This document shows positions 1 to 12,199 of a stretch of DNA of 64,000 nucleotides, piece by piece. The position numbers and the translations under genes were made by a program. The stretch is from Erodium maritimum (Eukaryota > Streptophyta > Magnoliopsida > Geraniales > Geraniaceae). The stretch lies in NCBI GenBank assembly GCA_963921825.1, contig OY997588.1:135563203-135627202 (forward strand). Direction: 5' to 3'. The notes under the pieces are model-generated. The model was given only the letters and a program-made list of their open reading frames with translations. It did not search any database and had not been told where the DNA came from. Numbering within the stretch: position 1 is the stretch's first letter; every line of letters starts with the position of its first letter.

Positions 1-496
1 ACAACTCTTTTCTTTAAATCTCTTAAAGGTTACCGTTATCATTAAGGTTGCAATAACATTCTTATATTTATCCCTTCCATAGCATCTTATTGATTAATAA
101 CATTAATTGCAAGTTGTGTCGTCGTACTAAACCAGTTTTATTACTAGATTGGAGGTTAACTGTTTATAATTTTCTCTACTGAGCGTAAACTCATCCCCTG
201 TTGTTTATTCTTTGTTTGTACAGGCTTGCTTGAGGTTTAGTGAACTCGAGGCTCGGGAGCTTCTGGATAGTCAGGGTGTTTAGCTTAAAGACGTGTTGGT
301 CATTTGTACTGAACCTAATATTTTACGTATTCTGATTAGAGCCTTGACTCTTATTTACGATTTTGTACATATTACTTGAGTATTTGATCGGAACCTATTT
401 GAGCAACAAATCGGTTTTATTATTATTTTGTTACTATTTAATTGTCAACTTAAGTCACGTCTCGAGTCCGGCCAAAACTGGATTTGGGGCGTGACA
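1..496 (+). repeat. 3' part of a Gypsy LTR (truncated by window edge)
   Basis: The stretch matches, with divergence, the last ~0.5 kb of the Gypsy-A LTRs ending at 23452 and 44948. Shared blocks are the ACTGAGCGTAAACTCA motif near 178, CTCGAGGCTCGGGAGCTT near 245 and the terminal TCACGTCTCGAGTCCGG to GGGGCGTGACA that ends at 496. No primer-binding site follows, so this is either a solo LTR or the 3' LTR of an element lying to the left. The target duplication cannot be tested because the start is outside the window. Confidence 0.75.
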
Positions 497-1860
497 AGAG
501 AAACGACCTAAAACCCCACCAAATCTGGGAAAAAAAGCCGCTAGAAACGGACCCACAAACGCTTCTTCCGAAAGTAGGGGCCTCCATGAGAGGTCGAGAC
601 ACGAGCCGAAACAGGAATACCCAACAGACACTACCAAATCAAATACCGAGGCACCTCTCTAAACTCGAAGGTACTGCCTGTAGCCAATCCCAACTAGACG
701 GCGACACCAGGCCTTAGAGTTCAGAGAATAAAAGTTGTACAATGCTAGGTGTCAGATCTCCGACCACCAAGTCTAGATATGAGGAGAGGAGGTTGGACGA
801 GAGCAAAAAAGAAAAAGTAGAAAGAGGAGAAGAGAACAGTAGCAGATCTAGCTTTCTCGATGAGGGATGGGGCATCAATTTTTTTTTTGTAGTAGTAATA
901 ATTGACGTAAAAAACAACAAATAACATTAACATGTTAACACCGTACAAAAAGATAATAATTAATACTTATTACAAAATATGACGCCAAACTTTTATATTT
1001 TAAAATATTGTCAAACACTTTTATTGTCAACACAATCAAATATATATTTCTCGACGTATTTGATAACTAAATTTAAATTGATAATAGTCTCAAATTTCAA
1101 ACAATAACAAAACTCACAACGTTTAGATTTATAATAATCTTGAATTTCAAATAAGTAACTTCAATTAAGATTTTAACAAATTAAGAAACTTAAAAAACAT
1201 AAAATACAAAAAATAATGAAAGTTTATATGATAAAAACCTAAAATCTAAATATTAAGCAAGTTTGAAAATTATAAGAAAATAGAGTTTTACGGATGGAAA
1301 ACAAAACTATTAGGTAATTTTTTCTAATTTGAGGAGGGACACTTTGAATAAAATATTATATTATATAATAAGAAATATAAAAAATAGGTAAGAATTTTGT
1401 GTTCTTCTAAATTTGAGGACCTTAATAGGTCTGGAAGAGAGTGAAGAAGAGGGAGGGGAAGAGAGAAGGAGTCATGGACGTCCTGACCACCTCCTGAGGC
1501 GGTCAAATCCAACGCTGATGGCAACCGCGACAGGTGATGCTTGGCTTAGAATTAATAAAGTTAAAGAGATGGAAGAGCAAATTTTTCACAGAGGTAAACA
1601 TCCTCTTAGATCCAATATTGAGTTAAGGTACTCCATTAGTTGTGTTGCTTTGAGGTTAGTAAATCTGTCATGAGATTGAACGGTACGATTTATCAAACAT
1701 AAACCCCTCTAAATTTCAATAAATGTTTACATATCATGAGCCAATATGGTAAATAATACTTCAGATCCTCAATAAAGAATTGAGATGCTAATGAATTTCA
1801 TGGAACAATAATATCTAAATGAACACATAAATAGAATTGGCTGATCTGTACTAATGAATG
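497..1860. other. Intergenic, no gene recognised
   Basis: From 497 to about 900 the sequence is moderately GC-rich with no recognisable protein. From about 900 to 1400 it is very AT-rich. The short open frames here look like chance. It is the 3' flank of the TBL gene that ends at 1873. Confidence 0.5.
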
Positions 1861-1872
1861 AGTTACTGGAAC

Positions 1873-4537
1873 TTAAACAAGAGATGCATATAGGAGTTGG
1901 TTCCAAACGTCAGGAACTCCAGGAAGACACCAATGGGTGCAGTCGGTTCCATGGCGGCCTCTGAAGCCGTAACGGCCCGGATGGCCGTCTTTTCTGAGTT
2001 GAGAGAGGGTTGTGATATCCAGCAAACGAACCCGTTTCGACATTTTACTCAACACGTTTGCCAACACTGCTTGTGGCTTAGGTGTCCCCGCCGGATAGCT
2101 AGGTTTCAGCACCGGCCTTGTCTCCGCCCTACAGGTCTTTCCCTTTGCCTCTCCCCAATCACGTGACCTACACACACATTTTTGTCGGACACATTCGACC
2201 AACTTAGGTTATAGTTCTTTTTTGTAAGAGTTGAAACATCCATGACCTATTAGACTAGTCATATAATTATAAGTTGGGTAAGTATGAAAGAATATCCGGT
2301 AAAAAGTTAATAAGTCAAAATTGATATTTGGTGATTTTCTTCTTGATAAGCTCATAAAAATTTTATTAGAAAGAAGAAAGATTCATGTAGGATCAGTCAT
2401 GAACACAACCATAACAAAAAGCTCTCATCTGAAGTTGCGGGAACAAACCTCGAAAAAGAGCAAACCAAAGAGCGATAAAAATAAACAGATCGATGAATAG
2501 TGACTCAAGAGACCAGTAACCAGGCGTCCCACCCAAACCGATGAACGGTATCTCAGGGTAAACCGGGTGAATCCTCTGGTCCCAAAGGGAGTAAGTAATT
2601 CGTACCCCTCCGCTCTCTAAGCAGATCAGCCCCATAGGTTCTCCCGGATAGTACTCACCGGATCCTGATGAGAACAAGCGTTACTTGGATTGACCCCTAA
2701 ACAGACACTCATCAAACCCAACTGACCAAAACAGATCTAACAAGATCACACTCGATCCAACGTATATACCTGGTAAAGGGTCAAATACTATATGCTTAAC
2801 CGTTTCCTTTATTTTGAGACAAGGAACTATTGAGAAAGCGGGTATGTACTTGAGATAACTACTCATTTAGTGGAGCTCTTTATTTTCTTGTCCTCGAAAT
2901 AAATAAAAGAGATAAGGACATAAGGTTTGATCTTCCATCATATATGTACGTGGGAACAATGGTCACAACGTGTTAGCTTTTGAGACGAGGGTTGGAATCT
3001 TACTTTTGTTTTGATAAGATTTACGATTTGTTATCTATATAAAAAAGAAGCAATCCATAGAAATAGAGAAGGGACTCACTCCAAATGATCGGGGGAAACA
3101 CCTTGGAAGAACACGTTGGTTTTGGAAGTGTCAACATTGGCTTCAACCCATTTGGCCCATGTCCTCAACCCTTTCTCGTAAGCCACCAACCTGTTCATGT
3201 CTTTGTACACCTTGCCATGTTCTTCGATCACATCCCATCTGCACCAACAACAGACCAACAACGTTAATTTGAAATTATATATTAACAAGATGAATAGGTC
3301 TATTAATCCATGGATCTTACGGTTGTTTCCTTCCCGCGTGAAGCCACCAATGCCATGTGTTGAAGATCAACGTGTTGACTCCCTTCCAATCTTGTCCGGA
3401 TATGGAGTCTAGTTTCATAACCCTTCCTATTTTCTCTAATTTAATGTCGACCAAAACCGGGTTCCGAGAGTACATCAGCTTAAACTTGTACTCCTGCACA
3501 TATGCACATGCACATTAATGTTACTACATCTCGATCCTTGTATTTAAACATGTTATTCGCGTACCCGTGAACCATCAAAAACTATACAAATAAAAATACT
3601 CAAACCCTAACACACTAACACATTGTGTGAACTCACGTGAATTAATTAAGAAACCCATGTACTGTATATTAAAAGGTAACTCGCAATTGGTTGAAAATCA
3701 CATTCCTGATGCTCAGACATTTATTAGTCAACGTGACACACTTATTTAAATATCGAATAGTGACTTGTTAACGTGGTTTCCCAAGTTGCCTAGGGTTCCA
3801 GATTTCAAAATGTGGACCGACATAATATTTTCTAGATTGTAGCATCGATAATGAGAGAGAGAGTACCGGGAAAGTGATGGTGGAGAGGGGTCCGGACCTA
3901 GCAATGGTGTATTTAGCAGAAGGAACAGCTGCATGAAGCATGCAAGACAGAGACAGCCATTGGTTGAGACTGAGAGAGTCTCCCACGAACATCATGCTCT
4001 TCCCTCTATACCTCTTCAACATATCCCCACCATCGAACCTATATATGACAAGAAGATAAAACAATGTAGTTGTTTTAAAGCTCAGCCTATTGTGAGAGGT
4101 CGATTCCTCAGGGTCTATTTAACGAAATGTTTGAGATCCATTCTTGGTCGTTACTTTTTGGCTGAATCGACCCACAACAGATGCTCTTATCATTTTCATT
4201 ATAACATCTCTATGATGTATGTAAATAATACAAACCCTAGCTACCTGTGAAGCTTGCAAGATGGTGCACCATTAGGTTTCCATCTGTACTTGAGATAGAA
4301 ATCGTCGGGACGGCCATTTCGTTGGCAGTTGAACTCTTGCTCCATAAAGGGACAGGTCGTGGAGTTGTAGAAGGGTTTAACCTTTGCAGAGTAAACCCAT
4401 CTCCCATGGAATACATTACATCCACTCTTGTTTACATATTTGCTTTGCTCACTACTTACACTCTCTCCCCATACATACACTATTTGCATACAAAACACTA
4501 CTCCTACCAATGCTCCAATCCCATTTCTACTCCCCAT
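1873..4537 (-). CDS. Trichome birefringence-like (TBL/PMR5 family) protein, gene 1
   Basis: Predicted plant polysaccharide O-acetyl-transferase/esterase of the secretory pathway. Five coding exons on the minus strand: 4537-4245, 4038-3867, 3493-3321, 3238-3080 and 2167-1873. They total 1092 nt, giving 363 aa, and every intron is GT..AG. Residues 1 to ~25 are a hydrophobic signal or anchor. The Cys-rich TBL domain (CNVFHGRWVYS, then NGRPDDFYLKYRWKP) fills the rest of exon 1. The GDS esterase motif is at residues 117-119, and the DxxH motif ([12 protein letters not shown]) is at 341-344 in the last exon, so the Ser/Asp/His set is complete. Length and motifs resemble the short Arabidopsis TBL37-TBL43 group; family members acetylate wall polysaccharides, and an esterase role has been proposed for some. 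Substrate cannot be read from sequence. Gene 2 (14387-18761) is a tandem paralogue with identical intron phases. The start is the ATG just before the signal peptide. Confidence 0.9.
2393..2870. other. GC-richer block inside intron 4 of TBL gene 1, origin unknown
   Basis: Intron 4 (3079-2168, 912 bp) contains ~480 bp whose composition differs from the AT-rich intron around it. On the minus strand it carries two adjacent open frames (2866-2681, and the frame open from 2677 to 2393). The second has hydrophobic stretches. I recognise neither protein. The block is likely an inserted piece of a repeat or of organelle DNA. No target duplication was found. Confidence 0.3.
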
Positions 4538-4567
4538 CTTGGAGATGGACCTTTTCTATCTTCACAT

Positions 4568-4576
4568 CTATTTATA
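4568..4576 (-). promoter_or_regulatory. Possible TATA box of TBL gene 1
   Basis: TATAAATAG on the minus strand, about 31 nt upstream of the chosen ATG at 4537. This would leave almost no 5' UTR, so either the leader is very short or another promoter element is used. Confidence 0.35.
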
Positions 4577-4579
4577 TCT

Positions 4580-5977
4580 TTCCAAGGGATATACCAATTA
4601 ATTGCTCCAACAGGAAACTATATTTTATAAGAATTCTATTGCCCACTACTTTGGCACCATATCTAATTTAGTTAGCTTAAAAAAACTATATTATGAAGGT
4701 TGATTTCAGGTTTAGAAGATCCACAAGATCTACTTTTCGTTGCTATGTATCGACCCTCCAACTCTAACCATTTTTGTGATTCTATTTATGGTGAGGTGGG
4801 AAGGTTGACATTTATTTCAAAGACAAAAAGTGAATCTAGACAGGTTGTAGATTGACCTTATAACATCAGAAGATGCTGTTTAGACACAGAGGAACAGTAA
4901 CAAGATATAAAAAAAATTGGGACACATGCAAGCAAAGCTAGCTATTGGAGCTTCCATTACCATGTGAATTTAATGAAAACACCCATGTGGGTTTCCCCTT
5001 TAATCTTGGGATCCAAGGTGGTCCTAGACAAATATTTAAGTTGTGTGTGAAAAATAAGGTTTTGGAATGGTAACTTTTGTTTGGAGTAGCTTTAGGACAC
5101 TTAATTACTAGTACTGAACACAAATATAATCGGATAAGATCCGTACAATCGAGATTATAGTCCAAAAACCTTATTATTGATAAATGCATCAACATTTTAG
5201 GGTAAGAGATAAATTCATATTGGACAAAATTAGGAGGACAATATCAGAAACAACAATTGGGTACAAGTAACAAGGAGAAATAATCTAGAAGACTTTTTGG
5301 AGGTTGTCTTGACCTGCTGAGATGTGAAACCTGAGTCGTCCAAGATTGAAAAGCCACGCTATTGAGGACGAGAGTGAAGGAGAGTCATGAAGGGACACGC
5401 AACGTCCATGGATCCCGGAGAGACCGTGGAGATAGAATGACCTATAAGAAGGTGGTTACCTACAACCCTAGACGGTACGACGACAACGATAGGGCACGTA
5501 GGAAGCAACGACAGAGATATCTGGCGGCATAGACCTAGTAGATAACTGCCAGATCTACTGACGACTAAGGGAGGAGATGACTATAGATGATAATATTGTC
5601 GGAGAACAAGAGAGGAGGCAAAGACCTCATCTGGGAAACTCGTCGGAGAGCGAGGGAGGAGGTATGCGTTGTCGATCGCTGACGTAAGGGGCTGGAGGCG
5701 GAGTGGGTCACGTGGATTCGATAGATCTGACCGGCAACAGGCTGTATGTCGGGTAAGTGCTGCGGAGGATTAACCAAGGGCCCGAGAGCAGTGGGAGGAG
5801 GCCGAGGGCGTTAGAGGAGACCGAACAAATACACACGAACGAACGCACCGGACGAGGAAAACGAGGGGTAAAGATTAGGTGAATGTGCATGGCGGACGAC
5901 GATTGTAGACGAAAGCGAGAACGGGGGGAAACTAGAGACAATAGGAAGAGAGCCCCGCCGATAAACCCGTGACCGGA
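4580..5977. other. Upstream region of TBL gene 1 and unassigned GC-rich stretch
   Basis: 4580-5260 is AT-rich and should hold the promoter of TBL gene 1. 5264-5977 is markedly more GC-rich, with scattered minus-strand open frames that match no family I know. Copia-A inserted at its right edge, and the sequence seems to resume after 10743 (GCCATGGTAACCCCCGG). It may be an older degraded element. Confidence 0.4.
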
Positions 5978-6316
5978 TGTTAGGGTTGTGTGGAGACTTC
6001 CTATTTTATTTAGGAAAGGTCTAGTCTTCCTAATAGATTTAGGTAAGAGACTTGAGTAGGCAATTAGAGGATATTTCCTATTATGATTAGGAAACCTAAT
6101 TCCTACCTTATTTTACCCATTGTCTTCTCTTATAAATACTATGTACTTGTAAACCCAAATCATTCATTCATTGTGAGAGCAATAAGAAGAGAGTAGTGAG
6201 ACCGTGGACGTAGGCAAATTGCCGAACCACGTAAATCCTTGTGTTCTTGTGTGATTGTTTATTTTCCCTTGTTTTCTTCTTGCTTGAATATTGTTCCACG
6301 TTGTTATACCCCAACA
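5978..6316 (+). repeat. Copia-A 5' LTR
   Basis: 339 bp, TG..CA ends, with a TATA-like CTTATAAATA near 6130. It is paired with 10405-10743 with five transition differences. Confidence 0.95.
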
Positions 6317-6318
6317 AC

Positions 6319-6331
6319 TGGTATCAGAGCC
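6319..6331 (+). other. Copia-A primer-binding site
   Basis: TGGTATCAGAGCC, complementary to the 3' end of initiator methionine tRNA, starts two bases after the LTR end. It primes minus-strand DNA synthesis. Confidence 0.85.
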
Positions 6332-6353
6332 TGGTTCGTGGCAAGTGGGAGCA

Positions 6354-9300
6354 ATGGCAGAAGATGGGAAAGTTCGAATCGACAAGTTCGATGAGAAAGA
6401 TTTTGGCTTCTGGAAGATGCAGATTGAGGATTATCTGTACCAGAAGAAGCTACACGAACCGTTGTCAGAGACCAAACCAGAGAAGCTAATTTCGGCCGAT
6501 TGGCAGTTGCTAGATCGACAAGCACTTGGTGCGGTGAGGTTGACACTGACAAGGAACGTTGCCTACAACGTAATGAAGGAGACAACTACCTACGGACTAA
6601 TAAAGGCGCTATCAAATATGTACGAAAAGCCGTCTGCATCAAACAAGGTATATTTGATTCGTCTATTAGTTAACACGAAGATGAGGGAAGGTGCTAATGT
6701 TACTGATCACGTGAATGAATTTAATACGATACTATCCAGATTAGTGTCGGTGGACATTAAATTCGATGATGAGGTACAAGCCCTATTATTGCTGTCTTCG
6801 TTACCTGATAGCTGGTCAGGAACCATCACAACAGTTAGTAGTTCGTCTGGATCTACTAAGCTGTCGTTCGAGGGGATAAGAGACTTGATTCTTGGGGAAG
6901 ATATTCGTAGAAGGAATTATGGAGAATCGGCAGGCTCCGTGTTGAACATGGACGGAAGAGGTAGGAATTATGAAAGGGGTAAGAACAAAGGGCGAGGCAG
7001 ATCGAAGTCTAGAAGGAGAGGACAATCTAAAAGCAGAGCAGATGTGACTTGCTATAATTGTCAACAAACTGGCCACTTCAAGAGTCAATGCCCGAACCCA
7101 AAGAAGGAAATAAAGGAGAACAACTCGGTGAATGCGACAGAAGAATTTGAAGATGATGCTTTGATCTGTTGTGTAGAAAGCCCGGTTGAGTCATGGATCA
7201 TGGATTCAGGTGCTTCTTTCCATACTACCCATTATAAAAATATGCTAGTGAATTTTAGACCTATAAAAGGTATAGTTCATCTAGCCAATGATGAGACGGA
7301 AGAAATTGCGGGCATAGGAGATGTGAATCTCAAAACTCCCATGGGTACAATTTGGACGTTAAAAGATGTAAGGTATATCCATACCATGAGGAGAATGTTG
7401 ATTTCTGTAAGTCATCTGAACAGTTTGGGATACGATATAACCTTTAAGAACGGACAATGGAAGGTATCAAAAGGGAATTTGATTATTGCTCGAGGATGGA
7501 AGAGAGGAACTTTGTACATGGTGGAGATGCCAGTGGAAGAGGTTAATGCAATTACTGACGGGCCTGATCCTTCAACTCTATGGCACCAACGACTTGGGCA
7601 TATGAGTGAGAAAGGAATGAAGATGTTAGCTTCAAAGGGGAAGATTCCAGAACTGAAGAATGTGAAGGTTAGTTTTTGCGAACCATGTGTGTTCGGAAAG
7701 CAGAAACGAGTTAGCTTTGCAAAGTCAGGGAAACCTCCTAAGGAAAAGAAGCTGGAAATGGTGCATTCAGACGTGTATGGACCTACAAAAGTTCCATCCA
7801 TTGGAGGATCTCGCTACTATGTCACCTTCATTGATGACTCCACAAGAAAGGTATGAGTTTACTTTCTAAAGCACAAGGATGAAGTTTTTAATACCTTTAA
7901 GAAGTGGAAAGCTGCTGTTGAGAATGAAACTGACTTAAAAGTGAAGTGTTTAAAGTCTGACAATGGTGGTGAGTATAGTAGTGATGAGTTTATTGATTAT
8001 TGTGCTGAGCATGGTATAAGGATGCTAAAGACTGAGCCTGAGACGCCCCAGCATAATGGTGTTGCTGAGAGGATGAACAGAATGCTGAACGAGAGGGCGA
8101 AGAGTATGAGGATTCAAGCAGGATTGCCTAAAAGGTTTTGGGTAGACGCAGTGAGCACAACATCATACCTCATCAATCGTGGACCCTCAGTTCCTTTGGG
8201 ATTCAAGATTCCTGAAGAAGAATGGCGTGGAAAAGAGGTAAATCTTCAACATTTGCGAGTTTTTGTTTGTGTTTCTTATGTGAGAGTAATGGATTCCGAC
8301 AGAGACAAGCTTGATCCAAAAGCAAAGAAGTGTGCATTAATTGGCTATGGATCTGATGACATGAGGTATAGATTCTGGGATGAGTCAAAGATGAAAGTCA
8401 TCAGAAGTAGAGATGTCACATTCTGTGAAAGCGCTATGTACAAGGATCGCTTAAGTGTGAAGCAAGATATCACTAAAGAACCCGAAGGCAAGGAAGAAGC
8501 AATGTTGGAAGATATTACAATAGAAGATGTTACAGGCAGCAGTGAGAGTCAACTACAAGAAAATAATGAGGAGATACTACCGGCTACCCCAGTAGCTGAA
8601 GTGAGGAGATCGAACAGAGTTTCAAGACCTCTAGAACGGTTCTCTCCATCACTACATTATCTGTTGTTGACTGAGAATGGAGAGCCTCAGTGTTATACAG
8701 AGGCAGTTCAAATGAATGATTCGATCAAGTGGGAGTCAGCCATGGATGAAGAGATGAAATCTCTTGAAAAGAATGAGACTTGGTCATTGACCAAGTTACT
8801 GGCTGAGAAAAAGGCTCTACAAAATAAATGGGTGTTCAGGGTCAAGGAAGAACATGATGGTAGCAAGAGGTACAAGGCAAGGTTAGTAGTCAAAGGCTTT
8901 CAACAAAAGAAGAGGATTGACTACAACGAGATATTCTCTCCAGTAGTCAAGATGACTACTATCAGGCTTGTGTTAGGTATCGTGGCTGCAGAGGATCTTT
9001 ATCTAGAGCAACTAGATGTGAAGACCGCGTTCTTACATGGTGATCTTGACGAAGATATTTATATGGTGCAGCCAGAGGGTTTCCAGAGAACTGGGAGTGA
9101 AGACCTAGTTTGCAAATTACATAAAAGTTTGTATGGTCTGAAACAAGCACCAAGACAGTGGTACTTGAAGTTTGACGATTTTATGATGAGGAGTGGATAC
9201 TCAAGATGTGTCATGGATCATTGTTGCTATGTCAAACATTTCAATGAATCCTACATCATATTATTGTTATACGTTGATGACATGTTGATTGCAGGATCCA

Positions 9301-10232
9301 ACATGGTAGAAATCAACAAGTTGAAGAGACAGATGTCTGAAGAGTTTGAGATGAAGGACTTAGGCGCAGCAAAGCAAATACTCGGAATGAGCATCAGTAG
9401 GGATCGATCTGATGGAAGTTTAAAGCTATCTCAAGAGAAGTATATTGAGAAGATCTTGAACAAGTTCAGTCTCCAAGATGCTAAGACAAGAAGTACGCCG
9501 TTGGGAGGTCACTTCAAACTCACTCGAGAACAGTCATCTAAGACGGATAAAGACAAGGAAGAAATGGCTAAAGTCCCGTACGCATCAGCAGTGGGCAGTT
9601 TGATGTACGCAATGGTTTGTACAAGGCCAAACATTGCACATGCAGTGGGAGTTGTTAGTAGATTCATGTCTAATCCTGGGAGAGAGCATTGGGAAGCAGT
9701 CAAGTGGTTGTTTCGCTACTTGAAAGGCACTTCAAAGGTTGCACTACATTTCAAGAAGAAGGATGTAATCTTATAAGGGTTTTCTGATGCAGACTTAGGT
9801 GGATGTTTGGACACAAGGAAGAGTACTACAGGGTACGTCTTTACCTTGGGTGGCACAGTAGTTAGTTGGATGTCTCGACTGCAGAAGAGTGTTTCTCTTT
9901 CAACCACTGAAGCTGAGTACATGGCTATTTCAGAAGCTGGAAAGGAAATGATATGGTTGAAGAATTTCTTGGAGGAGTTAGGGAAGAAACAGGCAGACAA
10001 TCCTTTGTATAGCGACAATCAGAGCGTCATTCATCTCGCCAAGAATCCTGTGTTTCATGCTAGGACGAAGCATATCCAGTTGAGATATCATTTCATTCGA
10101 GGATTAATGAATGATGGTACTTTGTCCTTAAAGAAAATCCTAGGGTCAAAGAATCCTGCAGATATGTTGACCAAGGTTGTTACAACGGAGAAGCTGAAGT
10201 TATGCATAACTTCAGCTGGCCTTCATGGTTAG
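6354..10232 (+). pseudogene. Copia-A gag-pol with two in-frame stop codons
   Basis: One frame runs from the ATG at 6354 to a stop at 10230-10232. It is interrupted by TGA at 7854-7856, where relatives have Trp (RKVWVYF), and by TAA at 9774-9776, where Gln is expected before GFSDAD. Domains in order, by residue: UBN2/gag at ~10-200; CCHC knuckle CYNCQQTGHFKSQC at ~234-247; protease motif MDSGASFHTT near 283; integrase zinc finger (LWHQRLGH..CEPC) from ~409; integrase Asp-Asp-Glu at VHSDVYG (~469), KSDNGGEY (~534) and HNGVAER (~568); reverse transcriptase YVDDML at ~973; RNase [10 protein letters not shown] at ~1183. The protein resembles tobacco Tnt1. Except for the two stops the frame is intact, so the copy was active not long ago. 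Confidence 0.93.
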
Positions 10233-10315
10233 TTGAAGGAAGATGTCTCACTACCTCAGAATAACTTCAGCTGGCCTTCATGGTTAGTTGAAGGAAGATG
10301 TCTCACTACCTCAGA
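10206..10315 (+). repeat. 55-bp tandem duplication across the Copia-A stop codon
   Basis: 10206-10260 is repeated exactly at 10261-10315. The unit holds the last codons of the polyprotein and its TAG stop, so the reading frame still ends in the first copy. It lies upstream of the purine tract. Confidence 0.93.
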
Positions 10316-10404
10316 AGCTTACTGATGGTGCATTGGGGTGTTATTGGAGTTACATGAGTAGGAGTGAAGTGAAGACATTCATGGACAGTCTCCAAGTGGG
10401 AGAT

Positions 10405-10743
10405 TGTTAGGGTTGTGTGGAGACTTCCTATTTTATTTAGGAAAGGCCTAGTCTTCCTAATAGATTTAGGTAAGAGACTTGAGTAGGCAATTAGAGGATA
10501 TTTCCTATTATGATTAGGAAACCTAATTCCTACCTTATTTTACCCATTGTCTTCTCCTATAAATACCATGTACTTGTAAACCCAAATCATTCATTCATTG
10601 TGAGAGCAATAAGAAGAGAGTAGTGAGACCGTGGACGTAGGCAAATTGCCGAACCACGTAAATTCTTGTGTTCTTGTGTGATTGCTTATTTTCCCTTGTT
10701 TTCTTCTTGCTTGAATATTGTTCCACGTTGTTATACCCCAACA
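10405..10743 (+). repeat. Copia-A 3' LTR
   Basis: 339 bp, the pair of 5978-6316. It is followed directly by the target duplication CCGGA. Confidence 0.95.
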
Positions 10744-10959
10744 CCGGAGCCATGGTAACCCCCGGTGGTGGCGGCCACATAAAAAAGATGGGCCTAGGGT
10801 CTCTTAACGCTTTCCAAAGAGAGTTTCAACCATAGAACTTGACGACAACCGTTCTGCTTTGATATGGTAATTGAATCTTGTTTAGCCATCTTGAAAAATA
10901 TAGGTGGATATGAGAATTATAAATTTAACGTGCTTGCTTATTTTGTTTTTCTTTTAAAA

Positions 10960-11855
10960 GAGAAGTTTTATATATCCCTCCCGAAATATGGGAGGCGGCT
11001 GAATGAAACAGGCTAAAACAAATCCACATTCACAGCACAAGGCCTAACAAAAATAAAGCATAAAAAATATCCAAAGTCAACCCAAACAAACCAAAGGTAA
11101 AAACAAGGGCAAAGTGAGCCCATGTTTTGAAAAATTTGGAGCTCAGACAAAAAAACAATACAACAATACAGGATAGTCGAAAAACAAGAAAGCTAAAAAA
11201 GATAGCAAATACACAATAACTACGACCTCCCAACTTTGGATCGAGTGGAGCTCCTGCAATTCCGCAACAGGTATCTACACCATTCCATGACAGGAACCGA
11301 CAAAAAATCAGGACACAAAAACCTCCAAATTTCAAGAGCCGCTAATTGTACCTTCAAAACCACCTGCTCCGCTGTAGGGACCTCTCCCTTGAAAACCAAT
11401 CCATTGCGAGCCAACCAAACTCCCACGTGACAAGACCACAAATAGATATTTATATCTTCCTACACCATATAAGGAGAAGATCCAGACAAGAAACCAAAAG
11501 TTCTCGCACACTCTAAGGAAAAGACCACCCAGGCCCCACTAAGACATGACACCCGCCCAAAAAAGCCACACGAAGTCACAATGGAGTAGTAAACGTCAAC
11601 ATCTTCAAAGTGTAAGCCATGGATATAACACCTACTCTCCAAAAAAGTTGAAGTAGGGACTGTGTGACTACATAGTCATACAAAAGCTCCTACCTTCAGC
11701 AAGAGACCTGGGATCTAAAGAACCCTTGTTCCAAGCCAACTCTTAACCATTTCACCTAGAGTCCTACAACCCCCTCCAACTGTAAAGTTCTTGCCATCCT
11801 CCACCAAACGCAAGAGTCCTCAATCCTAGTCTTGAGGCATATTTGTCTGAGTAAG
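10960..11855 (-). pseudogene. LINE ORF2 C-terminal remnant and 3' tail
   Basis: Minus-strand frames between about 11650 and 11220 carry a peptide like the region after reverse transcriptase in plant L1 LINEs (zf-RVT type), including VWLARNGLVFKGEVPTAEQ. Further up, to ~11850, shifted frames look related. Downstream (11220-10960) there is a T-rich tail of the 3' UTR kind and a T-rich run at ~10941-10956 on the plus strand. The 5' end is truncated and frames are broken. Target duplications were not found. Confidence 0.6.
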
Positions 11856-11879
11856 CATGTCAACTCACATCCCAAACCC

Positions 11880-12070
11880 CCCAAAACAAGTGTTACTAGG
11901 AACCAATAAGCAAAGTACCAATGAAATGGCAAGGCCTCGAGCTGCTCCTATTACAATCTTGAGCCTTACTTCCCATGGAAGTGGCTGGACAGCTGAGCCT
12001 CCTGCGTAAGTGAAAGCAAAGCCAAATTTGTTCATTAGTGAAACTTTACACACATATATAGACCAGATCA
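11880..12070 (-). pseudogene. Receptor-like cytoplasmic kinase exon and intron fragment
   Basis: On the minus strand, an intron-like stretch ends in TTACGCAG near 12003 and is followed by an exon reading GSAVQPLPWEVRLKIVIGAA RGLA. This is the kinase subdomain V-VIa region of PBS1-like receptor-like cytoplasmic kinases. Reading then degenerates after ~11940. It lies antisense to the RRM gene and inside the target duplications, so it is a captured piece of host genomic DNA. The intron shows that the source was not spliced mRNA of this strand. Confidence 0.6.
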
Positions 12071-12199
12071 GGATGCCATCTCCCTTTTCTCTCTCGACTT
12101 CGCGTCCTCGCCGGAGATCTAAGGTTAACGGGCTTTTGGCGAAGGTGACCGTGGTGTTGGGGTCCATATTAACGGTGCTGAACCACATTCTAACTATTT

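Larger units (their letters stand above)
5978..10743 (+). mobile_element. Copia-A: Tnt1/Tork-like LTR retrotransposon
   Basis: A full-length 4766-bp element flanked by the target duplication CCGGA (5973-5977 and 10744-10748). Its 339-bp LTRs are 5978-6316 and 10405-10743, and both begin TGTTAG and end CAACA. A primer-binding site with the core TGGTATCAGAGCC follows the 5' LTR, and a purine tract (AAGTGGGAGA) precedes the 3' LTR. The LTRs differ at five positions, all transitions, which indicates a fairly recent insertion. Gag-pol is complete in domain order but has two in-frame stops. Confidence 0.96.
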
